A DNA stretch of 64,000 nt from Chrysemys picta bellii (GCF_011386835.1 NC_088792.1:57602081-57666080), one strand, 5' to 3'; counted from the first letter of the stretch, positions 11,290 to 23,449 are shown. Notes: a model not told the origin generated them from the letters alone. Made by a program: numbers and translations.

Positions 11290-12298
11290 CAGTAACTCCT
11301 CGCTTACTGTTGTAGTTCTGTTCCTGAAAAATGCGACTTTAAGCGAAACGATGTTAAGTGAATCCGATTTCCCCATAAGAATTAATGTAAATGGGCGGGG
11401 GGGGGTTAGGTTCCAGGGAAATTTTTTTCACCAGACAAAAAACTATATATTGTATAGATATACGCACAGTATACGTTTTAAACAAACACCTTAATACTGT
11501 TCACAGCTATGATGATTGTGAAGCTTGGTTGAGGTGGTGAAGTTAGAGGGTGGAAGAGGGAGGGATATTTCCCAGGGTATGCCTTGCTGCTAAATGATGA
11601 ACTAGCACTCGGCTGAGCCCTCAAGGGTTAACACATTGTTGTTAATGTAGCCTCTCACACAAGGCAGCACAGACACGATGGAGGGGAGACAGCATAGCAG
11701 ACAGAGACAGACACACACCTTGTGTGTGGGAGAGAGAGATGCACACTGCCCCTTTAAGTACACTGACCCACTCTTAAGTGCATTGTCTTTTTAAGTGGAT
11801 CAGGAAGTTGACAGCAGCTGCTGCCGCAAGCTCTCTCTGTCTCTCTCCGTCTGTGTCCCCTCCCTGCTCTATATGGGGAAGGGGTAAGTGGGGTGCAGGA
11901 GCAGGGGGGAGGGGGACACCCTGACATTATCCCCCTTTCCCCCCCCTGCACAGCAAGCAGGAGTCTCTGGGAGCAGCTCCAAAGCAGAGGGCAGGAGCAG
12001 CACATGGCAGTAGAGGGAGGGACAGCTGAATTGCCGATTGATAGCCTGCTGGGTGGCTGCTGCACAGGGAACTTAGGGGAGCGGGGAGCTGATAGGGGGG
12101 CTGCCGGTCCACCCTGGTTACAAGCCCCCACTAGCTAGCTGCAACGGGCTGCTCTTCCTACAAGCTGTGGACAAAGCAGGCGGCTGCCAAACGACATTTG
12201 AAGGGAGCATTGCACAACTTAAACAAGCATGTGCCCTAATCGATCAGCAACGTAACAACGAAACAACGTTAACCAGAACGACTTTAAGTGAGTTACTG
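11290..12298. mobile_element. TA-flanked mariner/Tigger-type DNA transposon, non-autonomous
   Basis: The ends read CAGTAACTCCTCGCTTACTG at the left and AAGTGAGTTACTG at the right, as inverted repeats, with TA on both sides (11288-11289, 12299-12300). Subterminal inverted motifs are also present (ACTTTAAGCGAAACGATG left, AACAACGTTAACC and ACTTTAAGTGAG right). TA duplication and these ends fit the Tc1/mariner (Tigger-like) group. No transposase is recognisable; the frames inside are short and low-complexity. Confidence 0.82.
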
Positions 12299-12587
12299 TA
12301 CTTGGCCCAAGTCCTTATGCAGTTTTTATTCAGTCCTATTCCCGTTGACTTTATTAAGTAAGAACTTCAGGATCTGACCCACTGTGAAGCTATTTAATTC
12401 AGTATATGAACACATATATATTGAAGGTGACACCTTCGGTGTGAAAAGGACATGTTGAGGAATGAAATTTGCACCAATTTAGGCAATAATGTAGGCAGTA
12501 GCTTTGAAAATGTACACTTGGGCAATGGGGAAGACCGGAGGAAGTTTGTCTCCCCTCGGACTCAAAACTGTAAGGGGCCGAGTACCC

Positions 12588-13365
12588 TAGGGTGACCAGA
12601 CATCCCGATTTTATCGGGACTGTCCCGATATTTCCTTGTTTGTCCCGCGTCCCGACCGACATGCGGTCGGGACACTGGACAAACAAGGAAATGCCCCGGA
12701 GCCTAGAGCCCGGAAGTGCTCGCACCCCCGCCCCCGGCCCCGACTCCGCCCCCTCCTCCCCCGATTGGCTCCCTCCCCGAATCCCCGCCTCTTCCCCGGG
12801 CTCACCATTCCCCCTCCCTCCACAAGCGCTGGAGGGAGGCCTGGGAGACGCAGGGGAAGCGCGGGGCCGGGGTGAGTAACAGTCCGGCCTGGTCCCTTGC
12901 AGGCAGGACTCAGTTGGGCGGTAGGGAGAGGAGGGGGGCGACCCGCGGGGCCAGGCGGCGGCTGTTGTTGCCCCCCCAGGCAGCGGGACTTGGGAGCAGC
13001 CGCTGCTGCAGCTCCCACTGCCGCGGGGGAGGAAGCGGCCATGGCCGCTTCCTGCCCCCGCGGCAGTGGGAGCTGCAGCAGCGGCTGCTCCCGAGTCCCG
13101 CTGGCCGGGGGTGAGAACAGCCGCCGCCTGGCCCCGCGGGCCGCCCCCCTCCTCTCCCTACCGCCCAACTGAGTCCTGCCTGCAAGGGACCAGGCCGGAC
13201 TGTTACTCACCCCGGCCCCGCGCTTCCCCTGAGTCTCCCGAGCCTCCCTCCAGCGCTTGTGGAGGAAGGGGTTTTTTTTGGCCCCGCCCCCCTCCCCGCC
13301 CCCCCCGCGTCACCCCCCCCTCCCCCCGCGTCCCGATATTTGTCTTGGGTGATCTGGTCACCCTA
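12588..13365. mobile_element. hAT foldback transposon with giant internal palindrome
   Basis: The ends are TAGGGTGACCAGACATCCCG and TGATCTGGTCACCCTA, inverted. The 8-bp target duplication GAGTACCC is perfect (12580-12587 and 13366-13373). The interior is a long inverted repeat from about 12810 to 13271, centred on GGCCATGGCC at 13037-13046, so both strands encode nearly the same nonsense peptides. A 125-bp relative with the same ends lies at 54704-54828. Confidence 0.9.
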
Positions 13366-13519
13366 GAGTACCCTGGCCCCAGTACTGAAGAAAAACCACT
13401 TAAGCATGTGCTTAAGTTTAAGTTTGCAAGTAGTCCCACTGATTTCAATACAATACAACCCCCTAATGAGAGGGAAAGAAATGAGAAAGCAAGAAGGGTA
13501 AATTATGACTACTTAGTCA

Positions 13520-13720
13520 GGGGGAGGGATAGCTCAGTGGTTTGAGCATTGGCCTGCTAAACCCAGGGTTGTGAGTTCAATCCTTGAGGGGGCCACTTAG
13601 GGATCTGGGGCAAAAATCAGTACTTGGTCCTGCTAGTAAAGGCAGGGGGCTGGACTCGATGACCTTTCAAGGTCCCTTCCAGTTCTAGGAGATGGGATAT
13701 CTCCATTAATTAATTAATTT
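13520..13720 (+). mobile_element. tRNA-derived SINE (turtle Cry-type)
   Basis: The tRNA-like head has a pol III A box TAGCTCAGTGG (13530-13540) and a B box with GTTCAATCC (13575-13583). A unique middle follows, then a tail resembling the CR1 3' end (GGACTCGATGACC, GGTCCCTTCCAGTTCTA) and a TTAA-type simple repeat. Cryptodiran turtles carry such SINEs, mobilised by the CR1 machinery through the shared tail. This is the strongest single indicator of the host group. Confidence 0.9.
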
Positions 13721-14387
13721 AGAAGGAAAGAGCAGATGAAAATAAGGCCATAACTGGCATAACTTCCTTCTTCAAAGGGAAGAGAAGTATTTCCATAACA
13801 AAATGGAGTTCTGACCTTTTATGAGCAGCTACCTTTTTTCTTTGGATCTTTAATTGTTATGTTAAAGGTCATAAAAAGGACCATGACTACCTTGTCCGTG
13901 TACTATATTAAATAGTTAAATTTTGTGTACTGGAAAAGCTACTGTGTTCTTTGCATAAGGAAAGGTCACTTCTAATTCATGCCCCAGCATGGTGAGTCAC
14001 AGGCTGCTAGTTTGTTCAAGTTAATGGTTTTCATATACTGGATTTTATTATGATCTCTGAAGCCTCCATGAAACTGGGGATTTCAGATTATCAGGAGCAT
14101 CAGGTCTGGGTGTGTGAAATTGTTGGTGCTCTCTTTGCAACATGTAGCATCCAGAATATTGTTGAAACATCATAGTTGCTTATCTTTGGCTGTACCAAAC
14201 AGCGTACAAATGACAATACTCTGACATAATGGGTCTTATAACTTCATTTTACACAATTCAATAGCAAAGTGAAACATTAAAATAATCCATAGCAAGTGCG
14301 CCAACACTGTTTTACAAAAGCTTGTGTATATTTGTGTTAATGGCACTAATGGAAGTGAATATTATTGGCAATAAAATATGTGTAAAT
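13721..14387. other. BZW2 intron, nothing recognised
   Basis: AT-rich intron between the SINE and a GC-rich hAT element. No feature that I can support. Confidence 0.6.
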
Positions 14388-14395
14388 GTAGCAAC

Positions 14396-14656
14396 CAGGG
14401 CCCACGAGAGGGCGGGGAGAAGCTGGCCCAGCGGTCCGGAAGGGGGCCCGGGGCCCAGCTTCCCCCCACCCCTCGTTGGCCCTGTTGAGCTGGTCCGCCC
14501 TTACTGGGGGGCCCGAAAAAATTCCGGAAGGGGGCCCAGCTCCCCTCCCCCCTTCCCCCCCCCCCCGCGTCATCGACCCTGTTTAGCCAGTCTGCCCTTG
14601 CTGGGGGCCTGAAAAAAAAATTTCACCAGGGCCCAAACCCGCTCTCGGCGGCCCTG
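14396..14656. mobile_element. Short GC-rich hAT element
   Basis: Perfect 8-bp duplication GTAGCAAC at 14388-14395 and 14657-14664. The ends are CAGGGCCCACGAGAGGGC and GCTCTCGGCGGCCCTG, inverted with mismatches. The interior contains two similar blocks, each with GGGGGCC and GAAAAAA. It lies about 140 bp upstream of a BZW2 exon. Confidence 0.88.
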
Positions 14657-14797
14657 GTAGCAACCACATCTTTCTCTAGGTGATTGATTTTCAAAGATGA
14701 AATTTACAAGGAGGTAAATTGTAGTAATGGTGTCTGTGATTTTTCACTTTCAGTACTTCTATATAAAATAATTTGCCTTTTCCCCCCACTCTTTCAG

Positions 14798-14936
14798 CAA
14801 TATGCACCCCTGCTGGCTGTGTTCAGCACCCAAGGCCAGTCAGAGCTAATTCTTCTCCAGAAGGTTCAGGAATACTGTTACGACAACATCCACTTTATGA
14901 AAGCCTTTCAGAAGATAGTGGTACTCTTTTACAAAG
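14798..14936 (+). CDS. BZW2: BZW2 internal exon D (W2 domain)
   Basis: The 139-bp exon begins in phase 0 at [17 protein letters not shown] and ends LFYK plus one base that starts the next codon. The acceptor is a pyrimidine tract ending TTTCAG and the donor GTATAT. It encodes middle helices of the W2 domain, including the conserved [12 protein letters not shown] segment. The downstream exon at 21858 completes the split Ala codon exactly. Confidence 0.95.
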
Positions 14937-15036
14937 GTATATGTCCATATCCGCCGTAGTATGGTGTACAGTGAACATTGTGTCCTGTGCCTACTGGAAC
15001 ATACTGTAATAAGATATTGAGTAAGTTTGGCATGTA

Positions 15037-15223
15037 CACCTCTACCTCGATACAACGCTGTCCTCAGGATCCAAAAAATCTTACCGCGTTATAGGTGAAA
15101 CACGTTATATTGAACTTGCTTTGATCCACCGGAGTGCACAGCCCCGCCCCCCTGGAGCACTGCTTTACTGCGTTATATCCGAATTCGTGTTATATCGGGT
15201 CACGTTATATCGAGGTAGAGGTG
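15037..15223. mobile_element. mariner-type MITE, copy 1 (187 bp)
   Basis: The terminal inverted repeats are CACCTCTACCTCGATACAAC and TTATATCGAGGTAGAGGTG, flanked by TA (15035-15036 and 15224-15225). A sister copy of exactly the same length lies at 27016-27202. No coding capacity. TA duplications and ends fit a Tc1/mariner-type non-autonomous element. Confidence 0.9.
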
Positions 15224-15225
15224 TA

Positions 15226-18200
15226 TTTAGATTCTGAAGCTGTTCTCTCAGGTCTGTGCAGAAACCACTTAAACTATCCAGAGATAGAATTGCTCCTATA
15301 TAAGGAGATTCTCCACTGCCGTAGAGATGGAGGAGGTGGCATAGTTACTTCTTACACCAGCCCACCCCTTCACCGATGATGTAAGTGTGTGGGGAGGGGG
15401 AGGGGAAAGTTACAGGCATTTAGCATGTTGGAGTGGCTATGGTAGACCTGAGTTCTTCTAGACCTGCTGGCGTCAAGGACCTTATACCAGCAGCAAGCTA
15501 AAGCAGATTCCTCCTGCTCTAACATATGCTGGTGCTGGTGGCCCTAAATCATGGAGCCATGAAATCATGGGGGAGGGAGGGGTAATCAATGTCATCTTGA
15601 AAAGAACAGTGATCAAGGTTTGTCTTTTGGCTTCTATATGGGCATTATTCTGTTCCCATTGATGTCCCTGGAAAATCTTGCCTTGACTTTAACGGAAGCA
15701 GGATCGGGCCATAGCTAGGCACTGTCAGATCCTTGGAGAAGCCATTATTTCCAGGATATTTTTTTTTTTTTATAGTATAGATGGTTTCTTAGTAGGTTTA
15801 TTCAGTTCAGGTTGTCATAGAGACTAATAGTCTTGCACTGCATGTGAGAGGTGGGTGATAAGCAGTTTGTTCTGACATTCTTGCTATAAATAGTTGAAGG
15901 GGGGAAATCAGTGTGACTAGAAATGCTCGGTATAGATTTTTTTTGTTCATATTGTGTGTTCACGTATACTTTCAAAAACACACAACTGATGACTAAAGTA
16001 TTCATATAGGTTTTCAGAAAGCAGAAACAAGTGAGTCAACAATATTTATTCCCATCCTTATTATGTCTACATAAACTGACGCCAGTAGTTTTAAAAAATA
16101 GAAAATGTGACCATTTAAGAAAAATTAAGACGTAACAAGACACAAACATTCTAATTTGATTTTCTTTCGTGCATCCTCAGTAGATTGTGTTCTAGCCTTA
16201 GTTCACGCTGTATATGCTGGATGAGCATTGTAACTTTTCTGCATGTTATTTAAGTTAAGTGCCCCAAATGATAACATAAATAGTTTAAGTAGGTTTGTCT
16301 TCAGTTTGTGGTGTAAGGGACCTAAAATGAATTTAAATAAGTAACAATGTAAATGTGAGAGGAACCAAGCTATTGAGAATTATTTGTACAGTTGTTATGG
16401 ATAATATATTTAATATACATTTCCTCATAAAAGCAATATGAACATATCTGGTGAAAAATTATAACAAGTAATAAGTTTGAGCCCAATTCAGAATATAGCA
16501 GTGATTCCAGTCAGGACTGGGACAGCCAGGCTGTCCCCATCTTCTGATGCCCCCAAAACTGCTCAGACTTGATTTCTTCTTGTGTGTGAGCTGTATTTTA
16601 TTCTAAGCCTGTCCACCAACCCCAGTACAGTGCAACATCACAGTTTTAACTTTACTTCTTTCAGCCTTTCTTTGCCTGGGTCCTAGGAGAAAAGGAGGTC
16701 TCCCTCTCTAGGGAGCTCCTTCATTCCAGGCTCAGCTAGCCCTGTCTTCCTCTCTCTTGTAACCCTTCCTTCCTGAGTTTTTTATCAGGTTGGTCAGCTG
16801 AGGGCTAATTAGTCCCTTACCTCCCCAGCTTCTCCTTCTGATTAGCTAATTATTTAATCAGACACTGATTATGGGGGGGGGGAGAGCGGGGAGGAAAGAC
16901 ACTAATTGAGTCTACAGTGATCAGAGTGCTGACCTGCCTGCTGACCTCAGAACTCTGTCACAAGGTCCACCAATAATGATGATAAAAAAGGGTTTTTATA
17001 TCCACACTTGCTTGGAAATAGACTCCAGGCTGAATTTAACAGACTGTACGGTGTTGACGGCCTCATGGATTGTTATCTATGTTTTTACTCTAAAATCTGT
17101 CCCTTTTGTAATGTACAGATACAGGGCCAGATTTCTTCATGCAGTGTGGCAGCTTTGTGCCACATTGCTTGGCATAATCTGACCTTTAAAGCCAATTTAA
17201 CAAGCCCAGAGAGGATCATCCTAGTGTAAAGGCGATCCTCTAGTGATTTAGAGATAATCTAGGGGCCCCTGCATTATTATGCCTCCCTGCTGCTGGCATA
17301 GAATGGAAAAGGGATGTGACCAGGATATCCCTGAGCTATGCCAATCCTAGACTGTAGGTTGCCCCTGCTCCCACTGCACCCCAGTGTAAGTTAGATCAAC
17401 ACAGTCCAGACAGATGAACAGAGCAGTATCAGAGGAGTATGAAGGTGAGCCTTAAGCAAGTTTTGAACAACCCCCCAGATCCATACGGTGTTCATTTCAG
17501 CCTCAGCTGGAGGGTTTGGGTGCTAATCTTTCATTACTGTTCAAGAGAGTTTGCATATATAATCTCTTTAAGTTGATATAATTGTAAACTCATATTCAAA
17601 TGTGGTAATTATTTATAAGGACCGCCACATTGCTGATCCACTGTCAGTTTAGCAGTAAAAACATCAACCACGTTCTTCCAACTTTTGAAAGTCTTAAATC
17701 CAGGAATGAATAATAAAACAAGACCTTTAAGAAGTTATGTATTGGAGCTCCAATTATAAGAAATTCTAGGCCATGTAGGGCCTTTGAGACCTGATTCAAA
17801 TCCCATTGAATATGTTGGGAGTTTGCTATTAATTTCAACATGAGAAGGATCAAGTCCCTTATCAGTGCAAAAGACCAAAAATGTTCTGTTCTGTGTATAT
17901 ATTTTATTTATGTTTATAAGAAATATGTAAAAGAGAACCCTTTACACTCTTAAAGGTACAATTAATGATAAACAGAGGCTGGCAATTGCTCACTGACAAT
18001 ACAACCCCAACAGCAACACAGATCTAAGAAAAAATTAATAAGCCTCATTGTTCCCCCAGATCTCTACTGGCCAGCCATCATATGTAGGATGACATACACT
18101 TTCAGTCAATTCTAAATCGCCTAGAACATCTTCATTTCTGGCTGAATTATAGTAGGAAAATACTGAACATAATTAACATTGGATTGCGTATTACACTACG

Positions 18201-18828
18201 TTCATTAACCACAGAATCCCCTGTAGCTCTACTAAATTTATCTCTAACTTAGAGATCCGGGATGAAATCTTGGCCACACTGTAGTCTATGTCCAAACTTC
18301 TGTTGACTTGAGTGGGATCAGGATTTCATCCTTGAAGAACAAATGTTCATAACATGGAATAAAACCTTTTTTCTGTTTTTTAAAGGCCACTAAAGCTATA
18401 TTTTATTAAGTTTCTGGCTGCAGAACCTCCTGAAGAGATGGAAAGAATTGGGAGTTCCCATGGGAGAATACTCCCACTTGCTGCACCTGACCGATGCCTT
18501 AAAGATGCTAATGATTTTATTTTGCTCTTGTCTCCATTTTGGAGTCTTTATAACAAACAAACATTCAAACCACCTCTCTGAACATACAATCTATTAATCC
18601 TCCACTTAAGGAGATATTCAAGCTACAATTTACACACAATAATTTTCCATGGGGTAAATGTCATTATCTCTACTCAATTGTTCCAATTACCTTCCCTAGG
18701 AAGTGGAAGATGGCTTATGAACCTTTCACAGCAGAAAATACACACAAAAGAAATGCAAGCATTTTGCCACAATTAAACTGTGGGTAACATTACTTGAATA
18801 ATAATAATGATAATCAAAAAGCAACATC
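15226..18828. other. BZW2 intron, sparse old repeats
   Basis: Mostly unique AT-rich intron. Degraded hairpin-repeat fragments are possible at 15636-15715, 17110-17180 and 18251-18335. A pyrimidine-rich block at about 16580-16965 ending near CTCTGTCACA looks somewhat like a decayed LTR, but I found no matching flanks. No gene is seen. Confidence 0.45.
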
Positions 18829-18831
18829 TAA

Positions 18832-19111
18832 GGTTCTGTCTTTGCTGCAGTTATCTCAAGTTAACTCCTTTCAAGTTAGGCTGCCTCGAGTGAGAGCAGC
18901 CACACTGCGAAACACATGAACTACAGTGCGATTGTGTTAGCAGCTGACAAGTTGTGCAAGTGAACCTGTAGTCTGTACCAGCCTATGGGCCCCTTAACTT
19001 GAGTTAAAAGCACCACCACACTCAAGTTAAGGGTTTTTGTGTATGGACAGGACTTGAGCTAGGGGCAATACTTATGTTATAGTTCAAGTTAACTCTGCAG
19101 TGAAGACATCC
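18832..19111. mobile_element. Harbinger-like MITE
   Basis: The ends GGTTCTGTCTTTGCTGCAG and CTGCAGTGAAGACATCC are inverted repeats. The flanks are TAA on the left and TTA on the right, compatible with the TWA-type duplication of PIF/Harbinger elements but not identical to each other. Internal CAAGTTAA blocks recur in both orientations. Non-coding. Confidence 0.65.
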
Positions 19112-19114
19112 TTA

Positions 19115-20471
19115 TGAAGTGCTTTGGGCCCTCTCCCTTTCATGATTGATTTAACCTGGGGCTCTGGTGGTGGGTGGTTGGAGTAGTAGTTAGCTGCACT
19201 GGCAGGGAAACCAGCTCTGGATCTCCAGGGGGGCTGACATCACCCGGGGCAGTGGATGTAACAACAGAACCGTGCCAACAACTAAATTCAGCTGAAACTA
19301 TTGCAGCATGTAAAAAGTAATTGTCATCATCTTTAATCAGAAATAACTAAAATAAATCACCCCCAGTATTCCCATTGCGTCAGAGCAACCTAGGGCTATC
19401 ATTAACTACACCCTGCCCTGGCTGATTGCTTAATTGAGCATCTCTGCACTAACAGGAGAATATTATCCCTTACAAACACTGGAGGCACGAATGAATTACC
19501 AATGATGTTTCTCAGAAATGAAAGGAAAGACGTGATTGTCATTTCTGTAACACAAGGTATTTTTATTCCTTCTCTGGGTGCATTTTCTGTCAGTGCAGGA
19601 ACATTCACTTCATTTTAGTACCAGAGAATCATATGCAGGCAAATCTCTTCCCCATCACCTGGGGGCCATTCTCATCTTTCAGGCAGGTAATGAGACTTTG
19701 CTGTCCTGGATTTAGACCTATCTAATTTTTGTAATGCTTGACCACTAGAATGGGCTCTACTATTGTTGCAAATCCACCATCCTCAGAGCCCCAGTTCAGG
19801 AAAGCACTTAAACATGTGCATAACTGTAGGCACTTACATGGTGTACTTGAATAAGGGCCAACAATTCCATTTGCAACATTTTCCATACCTATGACCCCAT
19901 CTTATAAAAGATTCAATCCTTTCCCCACCACTTAGCCAGAAAGAAATGGAGGCTAGTCACAACATCCTTCTGTCCCAGGTGTTATGATGTACAGGTTGAG
20001 AATCTATATAATAGGTTGCTGTATTTCTTAGAATTTCATGCATGCGCTATACAGTATATTGGAGTACAGTGTTTTTTCATGAAGAAATTATATTTGTAAT
20101 CTCTATTAAAAGTTCCATGTAAATACTTTGAAGCTTGTAGCTTGTACGCTCTAAATGAAAGTCCAAATGTGTGTTATAGACATAATGCCAGCAAAATGCT
20201 GGAGCCATAGTAAAGAATATTGGGTTGACAATTGTTTAATGCCAAATGTCACATCTTCCCTATAAATTTTATTTAGTTCCTGTATCTATTTATTTCTCAT
20301 GATTCTACCATTTTTATTACTTTTGAGTACGTTCCAAGTGCAAAATAGTGGATTTTTTGTTATTCAGCTACATTTCTAGCTAAATATTGGAACCGAATTT
20401 TTACAAGGGGAGAGAATGATAGTTGTAGGTACAAGTTGTCATAGTCTTAAACAGGAATTTTGTAGTCTTGT

Positions 20472-20503
<32 letters not shown>

Positions 20504-21857
20504 AACTGTGCCACCACACTGTTTTCAAAAGGTGCGACACTCCTGCTCTTCATCTACCTTCAGCTTGTTTGTTGTATGATAATGCCAAATCGGATGATGG
20601 CTTTTGATAGTAAAAGATATTTGTGAGACAAGAGAGACTTCTAAACACATTTCACTTGTTTTCACCAGATTTGAAATCTCCAGGAAGACCCAAGTGTATT
20701 CAGCTTCCACCTATGAGTGACTGGTTGGCTTAGAGCATTTGTTATTAGTTCTACATTATCAGCTCAAATAGTTCCAGGTCACTACTATCTATTTGCTGTT
20801 CCATAGCTTATGTGAAGTGAGTCTGTGGTCTCAGTCCTGTTTCTATTTGCACAGATGTTTTAAAGATGTTTGTTCATTTATTTCATTATAGTTGATCCAG
20901 TTAATTTTCTTCTGTCCTTCACTGCTGGCATCTGCCTATAGTCTTTGTGCTACAGTAGAATATGGCTGCGTCCTGGTCTTCAGCAGAGTAGCAAGGGCTA
21001 TCCCGTATTCCTGGTATACTAGATTATGAGGGGCAGAGGAGGAGTATGTTAGTTTGACCAGTACATGAAAATGAAAATGGTGGCGACAACCAAAGGTGCT
21101 GTTTTTATTCTGGCCTCCATGTCATCCAATGGCCCTGAAGGCTAAAGTTCATCACAGATATTGGCTTCACGACAGTCACTTATTCAGCTGCAAGACTTCA
21201 TTGATTGGCAGAAGCTCTGTCACTTGGGCTAGAGGCTTATTGTTTCATATCAGCTAGGATCAGTGGGCATCCTGGCACGGTTTATTCAGCCTGATGTTCC
21301 TCTTGTCCTCAATTATTTTGTTCTTGACACTTAGAAGAAGAGTTCTGGGAGCATGGTCCTTTTAAATGATTCCCCTGATGACTGCTGTTTAATCAGCTGG
21401 GAAAGAAGACACTTCACATTAGGATGGGATTTTTGTTAATTTTTTTTCTTTCACAATTCTAGCAGTTTTACTCTTGCATAGCTCTATGAGTCAGCAGCAA
21501 AAGAACCTACAGCATTTCTTACTGAGGTGAGTCCTAAGATATACAGGTAGAGTTTATTGACTTCCTTTGCAATTGGTGTGTCATATATCTCTTATTTAAA
21601 GCCAATTGAATAGAGGAGTAATTACTATTTACAGAAGCATGACACTGAATGGTTTATTTTAACACTGGCCTATTTAGTTAATGACTGACTTTACAGTATG
21701 TGACACAGCTGGGATCCCTCTAAGGTGATATGCTGCAACTGTAGCCTAGTTGATCAGTGTGATTCACTTCTTACTGCCTCAAAACCTAGATGTTTTTCAA
21801 TTGTCTTCTGTCTTATAAAAATATGCTGATCTTTGCAATCACTGCTCTGAATTGCAG
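19115..21857. other. BZW2 intron, 3' part
   Basis: Unique-looking AT-rich intron with one dinucleotide repeat (20469-20504) and a possible degraded hairpin fragment at 19795-19860. It ends in GAATTGCAG before the exon at 21858. No gene is seen. Confidence 0.55.
20469..20504 (+). repeat. Compound TG/CG/CA microsatellite
   Basis: An uninterrupted alternating purine-pyrimidine run: TGTG, then CGCGCGCG, then about ten CA units. Such runs can adopt Z-DNA and are length-variable. Confidence 0.95.
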
Positions 21858-21980
21858 CTGATGTCCTGAGTGAAGAAGCCATCCTGAAGTGGTACAAAGA
21901 AGCACATCTTGCTAAAGGCAAAAGTGTATTTCTTGACCAGATGAAGAAATTTGTTGAGTGGCTGCAAAATGCTGAAGAAG
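21858..21980 (+). CDS. BZW2: BZW2 internal exon E (acidic-aromatic boxes)
   Basis: The 123-bp exon begins with two bases completing a split Ala codon, then [16 protein letters not shown], and ends WLQNAEE plus one base. The acceptor is TTGCAG and the donor GTACAA. It carries the two acidic/aromatic boxes that define W2 domains: EEAILKWY and, at the end, [10 protein letters not shown] continuing into the last exon. In eIF5 and its mimics these boxes bind eIF2 beta and eIF3c. Confidence 0.96.
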
Positions 21981-22044
21981 GTACAATTCCATTTACGTTA
22001 ACAGTATTTAGTAGCCCCTTGGCAATTCCATTTTGAAGATGTTA

Positions 22045-22185
22045 GTTGTATTATAGTAGTGCCTACAGGTTCCAGTCATGACCATGACCTCACTGTGCTA
22101 GGTACTGTACAGATGTATGGTAAAAGACCGTACCTGCTCTAAATTGTTTATGATCTTAGTCTTTAGAAGGCAGGCACCACTGACT
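22045..22185 (-). repeat. Old CR1/L3-type LINE 3' tail fragment
   Basis: AGTAGTGCCTACAGGTTCC followed by CACTGTGCTAGGTACTGTAC and AAGACCGTACCTGCTC is the same antisense 3' UTR sequence seen at 3513-3610. It is degraded and non-coding, in the last BZW2 intron. Confidence 0.55.
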
Positions 22186-22441
22186 ATTTTTCAGGTCATT
22201 AATGGAGTCCATACGAAGTCTCGAGTTCTTAAAATTCCATGTGTCCTGCAGTGTGAATTTCACTGAATTCCTGAATGAGAACAGCAATCATAAAGGCACA
22301 AGGACTGTAGTTACTGTTAAAAAGGAATAACGGGAAGGGAAATAAATGGGTGTTTGGGCCCACATTTCCTTTTTTTCTGGTGCCCTACAATGGTAAACAT
22401 TTTCCTTCTGGTATAAGAACAGGTGAACTGTCCCTTTAAAG

Positions 22442-22758
22442 CAGGGATCGACAACCTCTGGCACACGGCTTGCCAGGGTAAGCCCCCTGGCGGGCCAGGG
22501 CGCTTTGTTTACCTGCCATGTCCGCAGGTTCGGCTGATCACGGCTCCCACTGGCACTGGTTCGCCGCTCCAGGCCAACAGAGGCGTCGAGAAGCAGCGGC
22601 CAGCACATCCCACGCCGCTTCCCGCAGCTCCCATTGGCCTGGAACGGCGGTAGGAGCCGCAATCGGCCGAACCTGTGGACGCGGCAGGTAAACAAACCGG
22701 TCCGGCCCACCAGGAGGCTTACCCTGGCGGGCCGCAGGCCAAAGGTTGCCGATGCCTG
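22442..22758. mobile_element. hAT foldback MITE
   Basis: Perfect 8-bp duplication CTTTAAAG (22434-22441 and 22759-22766). The ends are CAGGGATCGACAACCTCTGG and GGTTGCCGATGCCTG. The two halves are inverted copies over roughly 130 bp each (GGCGGGCCAGGG, TTTGTTTACCTGC and GCAGGTTCGGC left; their complements right), meeting near 22600. It could form a long hairpin in BZW2 pre-mRNA. Confidence 0.9.
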
Positions 22759-23126
22759 CTTTAAAGACTGCCCCATGTTAGTTATGTTGAGTGGCAGGTA
22801 TATATTTATCACTCTTCACTTGCCCCCTCTCTTCTGCTCAGTTCAAACTGATAATTTGACACACTGTTTCCTTCAATTTCTTGGGGCTGCTGATTATTTG
22901 TGGCTGCTAAACACAGTTGTATCAGGTTATCAAATGTTATTATTAATCAGAATTTTATGGAGGGATTATGAACAGCAATTCCACTACATAGAGGTCAGCA
23001 TAACTGAAAGATTGTCCTTTTAACACACACCTTGGTATATTAAACCGTGACCAATTAAAATGTTTGCATTTCAGGCAGGAGTCTTACACTGTCTTTATTC
23101 TCCCCCTGCTACTCCTTTACTTGAGT

Positions 23127-23440
23127 GCAGGGGCATGCGCAAGGGTGGGCAAGCAGGGGCTCAGCCCCCCCCCCAGTCAGTGGGGGGCACAGAAGTCCTC
23201 TGGGGCTAGGGCGGGGAGAGCGAACTGCTCTGTCCCAAGGGCTAGGGAGGAAGGGAGAGCCAGCTCCGCTGGCACTGGGGCCACAGGAGGGAAGGGGGAG
23301 AACTAGCTCAACCTGCTGTAGCTGGGAGAGCCAGCTCCTCGGCCCCAAGCAGGGACAGGAAAAGACCGAAACCAGGGCCGTAGGGAGGGAGAGGCAGCTC
23401 CACCGGCACCAGGGCTGCAGTAGGCTCCTCCCACCCACTA
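23127..23440. repeat. GC-rich repeat, unclassified
   Basis: It begins near CAGGGGCATGCGCAAGGGTG and contains several imperfect repeats of AGCCAGCTCC with G-rich spacers. It resembles other GC-rich DNA-transposon interiors in the window, but I found no convincing inverted ends or target duplication. The frames inside are shadows of base composition. Confidence 0.45.
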
Positions 23441-23449
23441 CTGTAATAG

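Noticed and set aside
12592..13545. Long frames on both strands, up to 199 codons
   Set aside because: They are products of the hAT palindrome: the two strands give the same peptides. No start context, splice sites or family similarity.
16580..16965. Possible second LTR ending in TCTGTCACA
   Set aside because: No matching TG start with a 4-6-bp target duplication could be found, so it is not called.
22634..23023. 129-codon + frame
   Set aside because: It begins inside the foldback hAT and runs into unrelated intron, with no conserved content.
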